DNA of 43,272 nt. Source: Oscillospiraceae bacterium (GTDB lineage: Bacteria; Bacillota; Clostridia; Oscillospirales; Oscillospiraceae). Location: the NCBI GenBank assembly GCA_902775985.1, contig CACYOR010000005.1:1-43272 (forward strand). Direction: 5' to 3'. This document shows positions 1-7,659 of the stretch, piece by piece. Each line of letters starts with the position of its first letter. Positions within the stretch are counted from its first letter, which is position 1. The notes beneath the pieces are model-generated. The model was not told where the DNA came from. It saw only the letters and a program-made list of their open reading frames with translations, and ran no database searches. The translations under genes and the position numbers were made by a program.

Positions 1-132
1 AACTTCGAGTTCATGTTCTATTTCGATCTGGAGACCTCGGTCTATTCCCCGGAGTTCAGGCAGCTCATGGCGGAACTGCCGAGCCTCTGCGATTCTTTCT
101 CCTATCTTGGAAGCTACAGCGAGGTGATATAG
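1..132 (+). CDS. pheA: C-terminal fragment of prephenate dehydratase (P-protein), ACT domain end
   Basis: Only the last 43 codons are present; the gene runs off the left edge in frame and stops with TAG directly before the next ATG. The readable end contains FMFYFDLETSVYSPEF and later FSYLGSYSE. These resemble the last strand and helix of the ACT regulatory domain of prephenate dehydratase, where a phenylalanine-binding family usually ends with a phrase like FLGNYSE. The enzyme turns prephenate into phenylpyruvate for phenylalanine synthesis. The shikimate genes that follow without a gap support this pathway assignment. The catalytic part cannot be seen, so I cannot tell whether a chorismate mutase domain is fused to it. 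Confidence 0.75.
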   Translation, partial: NFEFMFYFDLETSVYSPEFRQLMAELPSLCDSFSYLGSYSEVI

Positions 133-1353
133 ATGAAATGCGGACTGCTGGGCCGGAAACTGGGCCACAGCTATTCCCCCCAGATCCACGGCCTCTTTGC
201 CGATTACAGCTATGAGCTGTTCGAGCGGGAGCCGGAGGCGCTGGAGAGCTTTGTCAGGCAGGGGAATTGGAGCGGTCTGAACGTGACCATCCCCTATAAG
301 AAAACGGTTTTGCCGCTCTGCGACGAGCTCTCGCCCCGGGCCAGGCGGATCGGCGCGGTGAATACCCTGGTCCGCCGTCCGGACGGGACGCTCTTCGGGG
401 ACAACACCGACGCCTACGGCTTTGAGAAACTGATCGAAACAAACGGCATTGCGGTCGCCGGACGCAAGTGCCTGGTCTTCGGCAGCGGCGGGGCCTCGGT
501 TATGGCCTGCGCCGTGCTGGAAGAGCTGGGCGCGGCGAGCGTTACGGTCATCTCCCGGCAGGGGGAGGACAACTACGGGAATCTCCACCGGCATGCCGAT
601 GCGCAGCTGATCGTGAACACCACGCCGCTGGGCATGTTTCCCCATAACGGCGAGGCGGCGGCGGATTTGCGGCTTTTCCCGGCCTGCGAAGCGGTGCTGG
701 ACGTGGTCTATAACCCCTATCGCACTAAACTGCTTCTGCAGGCGGAACGTTTGGGAATTCCCTGCGCGGGCGGGCTGTATATGCTGGTGGCCCAGGCCAA
801 GCGGGCGGCCGAACTCTTTACGGGTACGCCCATTGAGGACGCGGCCATCGACCGGGTGGAAGCACGTATGCGTCGGGATATGCTGAACCTGATCCTGGTG
901 GGGATGCCCGGCTGCGGCAAGAGCACTGTGGCCAAAGCGCTGGGCGCAGCGCTCGGCCGGGAGGTACAGGAGGCTGACGCCCTCATCGAGGCGGAGGCCG
1001 GACAGCCCATTCCGGCGATCTTTGCCGCGGAGGGTGAAGAAGGCTTCCGGAAGCGGGAGAGCGCGGTTCTGCGGGAACTGGGAAAGCGCTCCGGCTTGAT
1101 CCTCTCCACCGGGGGCGGCTGCGTTACCCGGGAGGAGAACTACGAGCCGCTGCACCAAAACGGTGTGATCGTCTGGCTGCAGCGGGAGATCGACCGTCTG
1201 CCCAAGGAGGGGCGCCCCATCTCTCTGCGCAGCGATCTGCACGAACTGTATGAAAAACGCCGCCCCTGCTACGAGCGCTTTGCCGATGTGGTGATCGACA
1301 ATAACGGCAGCCTTGAGGCGACGGTAAAGGCCATTTTGGAGGTGCTGGGATGA
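133..1353 (+). CDS. aroE-aroK: Bifunctional shikimate dehydrogenase / shikimate kinase fusion
   Basis: A single 406-residue protein joins two consecutive shikimate-pathway enzymes. Residues 1 to about 245 are AroE: LGHSYSPQIHG near the N-terminus for shikimate binding, NVTIPYKK with the catalytic lysine, the GDNTDAYGF motif, a Rossmann VFGSGGAS nucleotide loop, NTTPLGMFP, and a closing GGLYMLVAQA helix. Residues from about 250 are AroK: LVGMPGCGKSTVAK is the Walker A P-loop, EADALIE holds the shikimate-binding aspartate, FRKRES and STGGGCV are standard AroK motifs, and EGRPIS with YEKRRPCYERFAD form the lid and adenine region. Each half is near the normal length for its stand-alone family. 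It should reduce 3-dehydroshikimate to shikimate and phosphorylate that to shikimate 3-phosphate in the cytoplasm. The ATG directly follows the upstream stop; the end overlaps aroQ by 4 bp. Confidence 0.95.
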   Translation: MKCGLLGRKLGHSYSPQIHGLFADYSYELFEREPEALESFVRQGNWSGLNVTIPYKKTVLPLCDELSPRARRIGAVNTLVRRPDGTLFGDNTDAYGFEKLIETNGIAVAGRKCLVFGSGGASVMACAVLEELGAASVTVISRQGEDNYGNLHRHADAQLIVNTTPLGMFPHNGEAAADLRLFPACEAVLDVVYNPYRTKLLLQAERLGIPCAGGLYMLVAQAKRAAELFTGTPIEDAAIDRVEARMRRDMLNLILVGMPGCGKSTVAKALGAALGREVQEADALIEAEAGQPIPAIFAAEGEEGFRKRESAVLRELGKRSGLILSTGGGCVTREENYEPLHQNGVIVWLQREIDRLPKEGRPISLRSDLHELYEKRRPCYERFADVVIDNNGSLEATVKAILEVLG

Positions 1354-1796
1354 AACTGCTGGTCATCAACGGACCGAATCTGAATCTGCTGGGCCTGCGC
1401 GAACCGGCCATCTACGGCAGGCAGAGCTTCAAAGCGCTGGAGAACTTTATCTGGGAGACCTGTCAACAGGAGGGCATCGAGGTCGAACTCTTCCAGTCCA
1501 ACCACGAGGGGAACATCGTCGATCGGATCCAGGAAGCCTACGGCGTCTTTGACGGCATCGTCATCAATCCCGCCGCCTATACCCACACCAGTGTGGCCAT
1601 CCTGGACGCGCTCAAAGCGGTGGCGCTGCCCGCGGTGGAGGTGCATCTCTCCGATGTGAGCAGCCGGGAGAGCTTCCGGCAGATCTCCTATGCCGGCATG
1701 GCCTGCGTCAAGACTTATATGGGGCTGGGCTTTGAGGGCTACCGACAGGCGATTTTGTATCTCAAAGCGCTGCTGGGAGGGATCATCTCAGAATGA
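1350..1796 (+). CDS. aroQ: Type II 3-dehydroquinate dehydratase
   Basis: This 148-residue protein has the length of the small type II dehydroquinase, which forms dodecamers and makes 3-dehydroshikimate, the substrate of the AroE half encoded just upstream. Visible motifs are NGPNLNLLGLREPAIYG (flexible active-site loop with arginine and tyrosine), QSNHEGNIVDRIQEA, INPAAYTHTSVAI with the catalytic histidine region, and VEVHLSDVSSRESFR. Its ATG overlaps the aroE-aroK stop as ATGA, and its own stop overlaps the start of the following membrane protein as ATGA, so translation is probably coupled along the operon. I see nothing missing. Confidence 0.96.
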   Translation: MKLLVINGPNLNLLGLREPAIYGRQSFKALENFIWETCQQEGIEVELFQSNHEGNIVDRIQEAYGVFDGIVINPAAYTHTSVAILDALKAVALPAVEVHLSDVSSRESFRQISYAGMACVKTYMGLGFEGYRQAILYLKALLGGIISE

Positions 1797-2503
1797 TTGC
1801 GGTATTCGTGAATATGGCGACGGTCATCGCCGGCAGCCTTCTGGGCATCCTCCTGCGCAATCGCCTGAAGGAGAGCCTGCAGCATGCGCTGATGAAGGCT
1901 CTCGGCCTCTGCACGGCGCTGATCGGCGTCTCCAGCGCCATCGGCACGGGGAACGTTCTCTGCGTCATTGTCTGCATGGTGATCGGCGCGGCCCTGGGTG
2001 AGGCGCTGCGCATCGACGACGGCATTGAGCACGCCGGGGATTTCATCAAGGACAAGCTCTTCCGGGGAAAGGTGGGGGAGAACCGCTTTACCGAGGGCTT
2101 TGTCTCCGCCTGCATCCTCTTCTGCATCGGTTCCATGACCATTGTGGGCTCGCTGGAGGCGGGCATCAACCACAATTACAGCATCATCTACGCCAAGAGT
2201 ACGCTGGACTTCGTCTCCTCCATGGCTTTCGGCGCGGCGATGGGCCTGGGCGTGACCTGCTCGGCGGCCTTTATCCTGCTTTTCCAGGGCGGGCTGACGC
2301 TGTTGGCCGGCTGGATCGGTCCGGCGCTCAGCAATCAGGTGGTGACCGAGATGAGCGCCGTGGGCGGTGTGATCCTCATCGGCATGGCCATCAACATGCT
2401 GGAACTGGGCAAGGAGCGCATCAAGGTCTCCAACATGCTTCCGGCCATCTTCCTGCCGATCCTGTATTTCCCTCTGGCCAACTGGCTGGGCGGATTGTTC
2501 TGA
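1793..2503 (+). CDS. DUF554 family integral membrane protein
   Basis: A 236-residue very hydrophobic protein whose start MIAVFVNMATVIAGSLLGILLRNRL and later GIDDGIEHAGDFI-like segment (here RIDDGIEHAGDFIKDKLF) match the DUF554 family (Bacillus YdfK, E. coli YqgA). The family is a membrane protein with about six or seven helices, possibly a transporter; its substrate is not established. Helices can be seen around residues 3-20, 35-60, 100-120, 140-185 and 200-235. The ATG overlaps the aroQ stop, which makes it the last gene of the aromatic operon, although nothing in the sequence ties it to aromatic metabolism. A strong terminator follows 9 bp after the stop. Confidence 0.85.
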   Translation: MIAVFVNMATVIAGSLLGILLRNRLKESLQHALMKALGLCTALIGVSSAIGTGNVLCVIVCMVIGAALGEALRIDDGIEHAGDFIKDKLFRGKVGENRFTEGFVSACILFCIGSMTIVGSLEAGINHNYSIIYAKSTLDFVSSMAFGAAMGLGVTCSAAFILLFQGGLTLLAGWIGPALSNQVVTEMSAVGGVILIGMAINMLELGKERIKVSNMLPAIFLPILYFPLANWLGGLF

Positions 2504-2511
2504 ATATCAAT

Positions 2512-2553
2512 AAGAGAAGCGCTTCGGATGTGAACCGAGGCGCTTTTCTTATC
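2512..2553. terminator. Bidirectional terminator between convergent operons
   Basis: The sequence from 2512 to 2527 pairs with 2535 to 2550 (AAGAGAAGCGC and CGG arms, loop ATGTGAA, one mismatch bulge). There are A and T tracts on both sides, so it can stop the rightward aromatic operon and the leftward pcrA-eamA transcript. It lies between two convergent genes and touches the eamA stop codon. Confidence 0.85.
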
Positions 2554-3445
2554 ATGTATGCGATGTTTTTCGCTTGTTCAGCCATTCCTCTCCGGCTTCC
2601 GAGAGCAGGACCGAGAGGAAAATCAATACAAAGCCGACGGCCAGCTTCACCGTCATTCTCTCCCCGTAAAAGAGCAGGGAGGTCAGCACTCCGAACACCG
2701 ATTCAAACACCAGAATGACCGAAGCGGTAGCCGAGGGCGTGTGCTCCAGGCCGACCGCCTGCAGAAAAAAGCACAGACCCGTGACCACGGCGCTGAGATA
2801 GGCGATGTTCAGCCAGGCGGAGAGGGAGAGCCCGACCGGGAAGGACTCAAACAGCAGCGCGCCCGCGAGACACACGAGGGCGGAAGTGCCAAACTGCACG
2901 GCGGAGATGGAGACGGCGTTACCCTGCCCGTTGCCCACGTAGTGCTCCATGATGATGATCTGCATCGCATAAAAAAAGCCGCAGATCAGGGTCAGCAGAT
3001 CCCCAATGTTAAAGCCGCTGTCCAGGCTGTCCAGGGAGACAAAGCCGATGCCAATGAGGCACAGCACGGCGGCAAGCACGTGGACGGCCTTGGGACGGCG
3101 CTTATAGACCAGCCAGGCCAGAAAAGGCACCAGCACGCAGTAGACGGCCGTGAGGAAGGCGTTTTTCCCTGGCGTGGTATGGGCGAGACCGTAGGTCTGG
3201 AAGATGTAGGCCGCGGCCAGGGAGAGACCCATCAGAACGCTGCCGATGAAGCTGCGCCGGTCCAGGGTGGAGAGCTTTTTCCCCGCCGCCAGGGCGAGAA
3301 GAAGGGCGGCCCCGAGAAAGCGCAGCGCCAGGATCCAGAGAACCCCGATGCTGTCGAGGGTATTTTTGACGATGACAAAAGAGGTACCCCAGAGAAAGGC
3401 GGTGCCCCAGAGGGCCAGGCGGCCCCCAATGTATTTCCGGTTCAT
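2552..3445 (-). CDS. EamA/DMT-family transporter
   Basis: A 297-residue protein with about ten hydrophobic segments arranged as two repeated EamA halves, typical of the drug/metabolite transporter superfamily. Typical phrases are ALWGTAFLWGTSFVIVKNTL in the first helix, RFLGAALLLALA in the second, and ASVILVFESVFGVLTSLLFYGERM in the second repeat, the last being the usual end of EamA where the glutamate-phenylalanine-glycine stretch lies. The substrate cannot be deduced; family members export amino acids, purines or drugs. Its ATG is one base after the pcrA stop, so the two are co-transcribed leftward and end at the shared terminator at 2512-2553. The C-terminal tail is short and basic. Confidence 0.9.
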   Translation of the reverse strand: MNRKYIGGRLALWGTAFLWGTSFVIVKNTLDSIGVLWILALRFLGAALLLALAAGKKLSTLDRRSFIGSVLMGLSLAAAYIFQTYGLAHTTPGKNAFLTAVYCVLVPFLAWLVYKRRPKAVHVLAAVLCLIGIGFVSLDSLDSGFNIGDLLTLICGFFYAMQIIIMEHYVGNGQGNAVSISAVQFGTSALVCLAGALLFESFPVGLSLSAWLNIAYLSAVVTGLCFFLQAVGLEHTPSATASVILVFESVFGVLTSLLFYGERMTVKLAVGFVLIFLSVLLSEAGEEWLNKRKTSHT

Positions 3446-3446
3446 G

Positions 3447-5807
3447 TTATCGCTTGGTCATCTGCAGTGCGGCGGCCCGCAGCATGAGCTTCTTCGGGCC
3501 TGTTTTCTCAAAGTTGATCTCGATCAGGAAGTCCCCGCCCATGGGGACCATCTTGGTGATCACACCGGGGCCGAAGGCCTTGTGGCTGATCGCGTCGCCC
3601 AGGGCAAAGTTGGGCGCGGCGGCTTTCGGTGCCGCGTGGGGCGCGGGAATGGCATGGGCTTTTGTCTCCTGCCGGGGATGGGAATACATCAGATTCGGAT
3701 TCCGGTCCCGGTGGGCGTAGCCCTTGGGAATGTGTTTTTCGATGTGCTCTTCGGGAATCTCGTCGATAAAGCGGGAGGACCGGTTGGCGGTGGTGCGGCC
3801 GAAGAGCATGCGCTGTCGGGCACAGAGCAGATAGAGCTGGCGCTTGGCCCGGGTGATGGCCACATAGCAGAGGCGCCGCTCCTCCTCCATCTCGCCCGGT
3901 TCCCCGATGGCGCGCATGCCGGGGAAGATGCCCTCCTCCATGCCGACAAGATACACGTTGGAGAACTCCAGACCCTTGGCGCTGTGCATGGTCATCATCA
4001 CCACGGCGTCGGTGTCCTTGTCGTAGTTGTCCAGATCTGTGTAGAGAGCCACATTGGCCAGATAGCCGTCCAGCGTGTCGTCCCCGGAATCCTGCATGTA
4101 GCCGAGTATACTGCTCTTGAGCTCCCTGACGTTCTCGGCCCGGGTCTCGTCCTTGCTGTCGTCGCTCTCCTCCAAAAGGCGGAGATAGCCGGTCTTTTCC
4201 AGTACCTCGTCATACAGCGCGTCGGGCGTATTGTTTTCCGCAAAGGCGCGCAGATCCCGGATCAGCATGGCAAACTGCCGCATCTTGATGGCCGGGCGGC
4301 TGAGCTCGGGGTATTGATCCGCCTCGCGGATGATCTCAAAGAGACTGGTCCGATTTTCCGCCGCCAGCTGCCGGGCGGCCTCCACGCTCCGCTCGCCGAT
4401 GCCCCGGGGCGGGACATTGATGATGCGGCTGAGACGCAGGTCGTCGGAGGGGGAGGCGATCACATTCAGATAGGCCAGCATGTCCTTGATCTCGGCGTGG
4501 TCGAAAAAGCGGGTGCCGCCGACGATCCGATAGGGAATGCCGTTGCGCTTGAAGGCAAATTCCAGCTGGCTGGACTGGGCGTTCATGCGGTAGAGCACGG
4601 CATTTTCCCGCCAGTTGACACCCTGGCTGAACGCGGCCAGCACGTGAGAGGCCACATACTGGGCCTCCTCGTTCTCATTGTCGGCGGTATATTGCTGGAT
4701 CTTGTTCCCACTGCCCTGGTCGGTCCAGAGCTCCTTGCCCTTGCGGCCCAGGTTGTTGCGGATGACGGCGTTGGCCGCGTCCAGAATGTGGGAGGTGCTG
4801 CGGTAGTTTTGCTCCAGACGGATGGTGCGGCAGCCGGGATACTGCTCCTCAAAGGAGAGGATGTTCTCGATGGTGGCGCCGCGGAACTTATAGATGCTCT
4901 GGTCGTCGTCGCCCACCACGCAGATGTTGCCCCAATACCCGGCCAGTGTGGAAGCCAGCAGGTATTGCAGGTGGTTGGTGTCCTGGTATTCGTCGATGAG
5001 CACGTAGCGGAAGCGGCGCTGCCAGTAATCCCGGGCGTCCTCGTGTTCCTGCAGGAGTTTGACGGTAAAGTAGATCAGATCGTCAAAATCCATGGCGTTG
5101 GCGGCGAACATCCGGCGCATGTACTCGGCATAGATCTGCCCGATCTTGGCCAGACGGAAGTCACTGGAGGCGGCCGCCTGCCGCTGATAGGCCTCGGGGC
5201 TGAGCTGCTGATCCTTGGCACGGCTGATCTCCCCCAGCACCGTGCGCGGGGGATAGGTCTTGTCGTCCAGGTTCATGTCCTTCAGGATTCGCTTGACGAG
5301 GGCCTGGCTGTCCGCCGTGTCATAGATCGTGAAAGAGTCGCTGAAGCCCAGCTTTTCCGCGTCCCGGCGCAGAATGCGCACGCAGGCGGAGTGAAAGGTG
5401 AGGGCCCAGATGTCCCGTGCCTCCTCACCCAGCATCCGCTCCAGGCGGTCCTTGAGCTCGCCGGCGGCCTTGTTGGTGAAGGTGATGGCGAGGATGCGCC
5501 AGGGCTCCACCGGATGGAGGGCGGCCAAACGCCGGGCCTCCGGACCGTTTTGCTCCAGTTCCCGGAGCATGGCCTCGTCGACCTGGGGCGGCAGTTCCTC
5601 GCTGTCCGAGGCGCAGCCGTATTGGAGCAGATTGGCGATACGGTGAATCAATACGGTGGTCTTGCCGCTTCCGGCACCGGCCAGTATCAGCAGCGGCCCC
5701 TCCGTGGCCAGCACCGCCTCCTGCTGCCTGTCGTTCAGAGTGTGAAAATCGGCGCGGATCAGCTCTCGCCGCGCGCGAAGAAATCGGGTTTCAAAATCAG
5801 TCATCAT
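3447..5807 (-). CDS. pcrA: PcrA/UvrD-type ATP-dependent DNA helicase
   Basis: From the chosen start (MMTDFETRFLRARREL) the protein has 786 residues, close to the usual PcrA length. All SF1A motifs are readable: ILAGAGSGKTTVLI (Walker A), LIDEYQDTNHLQY (motif II), VVGDDDQSIYKFRGA (III), EQNYRST (IV), TMHSAKGLEF (V) and YVAITRAK (VI). The C-terminal part FALGDAISHKAFGPGVI is the Tudor-like domain that contacts RNA polymerase in Firmicute PcrA. It unwinds DNA 3' to 5' for repair, for removing RecA from DNA and for plasmid-type replication. Upstream codons (to 5927) are open but would cover the promoter and lack family similarity. The start carries no Shine-Dalgarno site; the ATG at 5804 is an alternative. 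It is followed by eamA after one base. Confidence 0.95.
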   Translation of the reverse strand: MMTDFETRFLRARRELIRADFHTLNDRQQEAVLATEGPLLILAGAGSGKTTVLIHRIANLLQYGCASDSEELPPQVDEAMLRELEQNGPEARRLAALHPVEPWRILAITFTNKAAGELKDRLERMLGEEARDIWALTFHSACVRILRRDAEKLGFSDSFTIYDTADSQALVKRILKDMNLDDKTYPPRTVLGEISRAKDQQLSPEAYQRQAAASSDFRLAKIGQIYAEYMRRMFAANAMDFDDLIYFTVKLLQEHEDARDYWQRRFRYVLIDEYQDTNHLQYLLASTLAGYWGNICVVGDDDQSIYKFRGATIENILSFEEQYPGCRTIRLEQNYRSTSHILDAANAVIRNNLGRKGKELWTDQGSGNKIQQYTADNENEEAQYVASHVLAAFSQGVNWRENAVLYRMNAQSSQLEFAFKRNGIPYRIVGGTRFFDHAEIKDMLAYLNVIASPSDDLRLSRIINVPPRGIGERSVEAARQLAAENRTSLFEIIREADQYPELSRPAIKMRQFAMLIRDLRAFAENNTPDALYDEVLEKTGYLRLLEESDDSKDETRAENVRELKSSILGYMQDSGDDTLDGYLANVALYTDLDNYDKDTDAVVMMTMHSAKGLEFSNVYLVGMEEGIFPGMRAIGEPGEMEEERRLCYVAITRAKRQLYLLCARQRMLFGRTTANRSSRFIDEIPEEHIEKHIPKGYAHRDRNPNLMYSHPRQETKAHAIPAPHAAPKAAAPNFALGDAISHKAFGPGVITKMVPMGGDFLIEINFEKTGPKKLMLRAAALQMTKR

Positions 5808-5814
5808 GCGCTCG

Positions 5815-5843
5815 ATTGTAACACAATCCGCTCCGGCGTACAA
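5815..5843 (-). promoter_or_regulatory. Putative promoter of pcrA, nearly leaderless
   Basis: Read leftward, TTGTAC (5843-5838) and TACAAT (5820-5815) are 17 bases apart. The -10 box matches 5 of 6 consensus bases, the -35 only 3. The first ATG is at 5807, only about 7 bases below the -10, so the transcript would start at or next to the start codon. Confidence 0.5.
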
Positions 5844-5858
5844 GTGCAAAAAAGCTGC

Positions 5859-5887
5859 TTGCATGGCGGGCGGAAAGCTGATACACT
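5859..5887 (+). promoter_or_regulatory. Putative sigma-A promoter of the GNAT gene
   Basis: TTGCAT (5859-5864) and TACACT (5882-5887) are separated by 17 bases. The start codon at 5911 is 23 bases further, preceded by an AAGGGGAG ribosome site. It is back to back with the leftward pcrA promoter. Confidence 0.55.
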
Positions 5888-5910
5888 CACTAAAAAGGGG
5901 AGAGAGAAGC

Positions 5911-6441
5911 ATGGCGTATAGCATCACAGCAGTGAAAGAGAGCCAGAGAGAACAGATACACCGCTTCTATGAGGAGCTCTGCCGACGCCTGGAAGGAGAG
6001 GACTACGGCCCGGGCTGGCATTATGGGATCTATCCCGCCGATGAGGATCTGGATGTGCATATCCGGGCCGGGGAGATGTTCTGCGCCCGGGCGGAAGAGC
6101 GCCTCGCCGCGGCCATGGTGATCGTGGGACGGGACGACCCGATCTATCGGGACGTAGCCTGGGAAATCCGGGAAGAGCCGATCCATGTGCTGCATCTGCT
6201 GGCGGTGCACCCCGATTTTCGCGGAAGCGGCCTGGCGCAGGCCATGCTGTCCTTCCTGCTGGAGCGGGCCAGGCGCATGGGGGCAAAGGCCGTCCATCTC
6301 GACGTGGTGACCGGAAATCTCCCGGCGGAGAAGCTGTACCGAAGCACGGGCTTTCACTTCGTGGAGGAGCGGGAGGTCTGGTACCCGGATACGGGTGCGA
6401 TCCGGGTGGCGCTCTACGAGTACCCGCTTGTCAATTCTTAA
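5911..6441 (+). CDS. GNAT family N-acetyltransferase
   Basis: A 176-residue protein with the GNAT fold. Motif A is VHPDFRGSGLAQAML, the acetyl-CoA pyrophosphate-binding loop. It is followed by AVHLDVVTGNLPAEKLYRSTGF, the usual motif B with the tyrosine that often serves as general acid. It should transfer an acetyl group from acetyl-CoA to an amine, but the substrate is not recognisable. The start was set at the ATG behind the AAGGGGAG site; an open frame extends 35 codons upstream but covers the promoter. It is monocistronic: its own promoter lies upstream, and another promoter lies behind its stop. Confidence 0.88.
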   Translation: MAYSITAVKESQREQIHRFYEELCRRLEGEDYGPGWHYGIYPADEDLDVHIRAGEMFCARAEERLAAAMVIVGRDDPIYRDVAWEIREEPIHVLHLLAVHPDFRGSGLAQAMLSFLLERARRMGAKAVHLDVVTGNLPAEKLYRSTGFHFVEEREVWYPDTGAIRVALYEYPLVNS

Positions 6442-6456
6442 ATTCCGCCGGAGCGA

Positions 6457-6485
6457 TTGCTTTTTCCAGCCCCCGGCGTTATGCT
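6457..6485 (+). promoter_or_regulatory. Putative promoter of the GH25 gene
   Basis: TTGCTT (6457-6462) and TATGCT (6480-6485) with a 17-base spacer, 35 bases before the ATG at 6521. Both boxes match 4 of 6 consensus bases. Confidence 0.45.
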
Positions 6486-6520
6486 AACGATATCTTATCC
6501 GGAAAGACGAGAGCCTTCCC

Positions 6521-7492
6521 ATGAAGACAGAGAAACGCGAAAAACTTAGCCTTCCCGCCTGGATGCTGGATCCGCGCTGGGATCGGCCGCTGCTGATCCT
6601 GGTCGTGCTGCTGAGCCTGCTGCTGGCGGCGCTGATCCTGCAGCCGCGTCTGGGACACCTTGTGACCGCCCCGGCGGAGGAAGCGCCGGAAGCGGAGGAG
6701 ATCCGCCTGCGGATTTTTCCGGCGGTGACGCCGGAGCCGCTGCGTCTCTCGGCGGACGCCTACGGCTGGCAGCAGAACGGGAGCGATTTATATTATGTAA
6801 ACCAGGACGGCGGCCTTGCCTATGGCCTGCAGCGCATCGACGGTCGGCTCCATTATTTTTTGCCGGACGGGCGCCGGGCCAGGGCTCTGGGCGTGGACGT
6901 GTCCTATTATAACGAGGATGTGGACTGGACGGCCGTCAAAGAGCAGGGGATCGACTTTGCCATCATCCGCCTGGGCGGCCGCGGCTGGACCTACGGGCGG
7001 ATCTATACCGACACCCGGCACGGGCAGTTTCTGCACAACGCCCGGGAAGCGGGCTTGAATCTGGGCGTGTATTTTTACTCCACCGCCGGCACCGAGGCTG
7101 AGGCGGCCCGGGAGGCCCGGGCGGTGCTCCGCTGGCTGGACGGACAGACGCTGCAGCTGCCGGTGTTCATCGACGTGGAGGAGTCGGGCGAATATCCCAA
7201 GGGTCGGGCCGATCTGCTCGGGCAGGCGCTGCGCACCCGGGTCGTCTCCTCCTTCTGCCGCGTGATCGAGGACGGAGGCTATGAGGCCGGTATCTATTCC
7301 GGGCACAGCTTTTTTAACACCGCCCTCTATTTTGACGTGGTGGGGGATCGCACGGTCTGGCTCGCCAACTACTCCGCCTCGGCGCGCAATCAGCTGCCCT
7401 CCTTCAATCGCCACTATGAGATCTGGCAGTTCACCGACCGGGGACAGGTCAAGGGCATCAAGGGCCCGGCGGATCTGGATGTTATCTTTTAA
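6521..7492 (+). CDS. Membrane-anchored GH25 muramidase (lysozyme)
   Basis: A 323-residue protein with a short positively charged cytoplasmic start and one membrane helix at about residues 23-42 (LLILVVLLSLLLAALILQ). After a Glu/Pro/Ala-rich linker comes a short segment resembling one cell-wall-binding repeat (WQQNGSDLYYVNQDGG and FLPDGRRA), then a GH25 barrel from about residue 123 to the end. GH25 marks are LGVDVSYYNEDVDWTAVKEQGIDFAIIR split over two strands, GVYFYSTAGTEAEA, and FIDVEE with the catalytic Asp and Glu. The barrel closes with YEIWQFTDRGQVKGI. The family cuts the beta-1,4 bond of N-acetylmuramic acid in peptidoglycan. The anchor suggests a role in wall growth outside the membrane rather than phage lysis. 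A terminator follows directly. Confidence 0.92.
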   Translation: MKTEKREKLSLPAWMLDPRWDRPLLILVVLLSLLLAALILQPRLGHLVTAPAEEAPEAEEIRLRIFPAVTPEPLRLSADAYGWQQNGSDLYYVNQDGGLAYGLQRIDGRLHYFLPDGRRARALGVDVSYYNEDVDWTAVKEQGIDFAIIRLGGRGWTYGRIYTDTRHGQFLHNAREAGLNLGVYFYSTAGTEAEAAREARAVLRWLDGQTLQLPVFIDVEESGEYPKGRADLLGQALRTRVVSSFCRVIEDGGYEAGIYSGHSFFNTALYFDVVGDRTVWLANYSASARNQLPSFNRHYEIWQFTDRGQVKGIKGPADLDVIF

Positions 7493-7530
7493 GAGAGGAT
7501 GCGTGAAAATTTACGCATCCTCTTTACTTT
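7493..7530 (+). terminator. Intrinsic terminator after GH25 gene
   Basis: AGAGGATGCGT pairs with ACGCATCCTCT around a short AAAATTT-containing loop, followed by a T-rich tract. It starts right behind the stop codon. Confidence 0.85.
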
Positions 7531-7659
7531 TGCGTACATCCTATGGTAAAGTAAGATGCTAATTTTTGAACAAGGGAATAGAAGATGAAAAGAAAACTCC
7601 TGACTCCCCCTTGACAGACGATTGCACAGCGAAGCAATTATCTGAAGAAGGAGATTATT

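Noticed and set aside
3246-5921. Very long open frame (891 codons) on the strand opposite pcrA
   Set aside because: It mirrors pcrA, is built of low-complexity Gly/His/Leu/Val runs and matches no family; GC-rich codon bias on the real strand explains it.
7611-7640. Promoter for prfC from the TTGACA at 7611
   Set aside because: No -10 box at 16-18 bases; the nearest candidates are at 19-21 bases, so I leave it uncalled.
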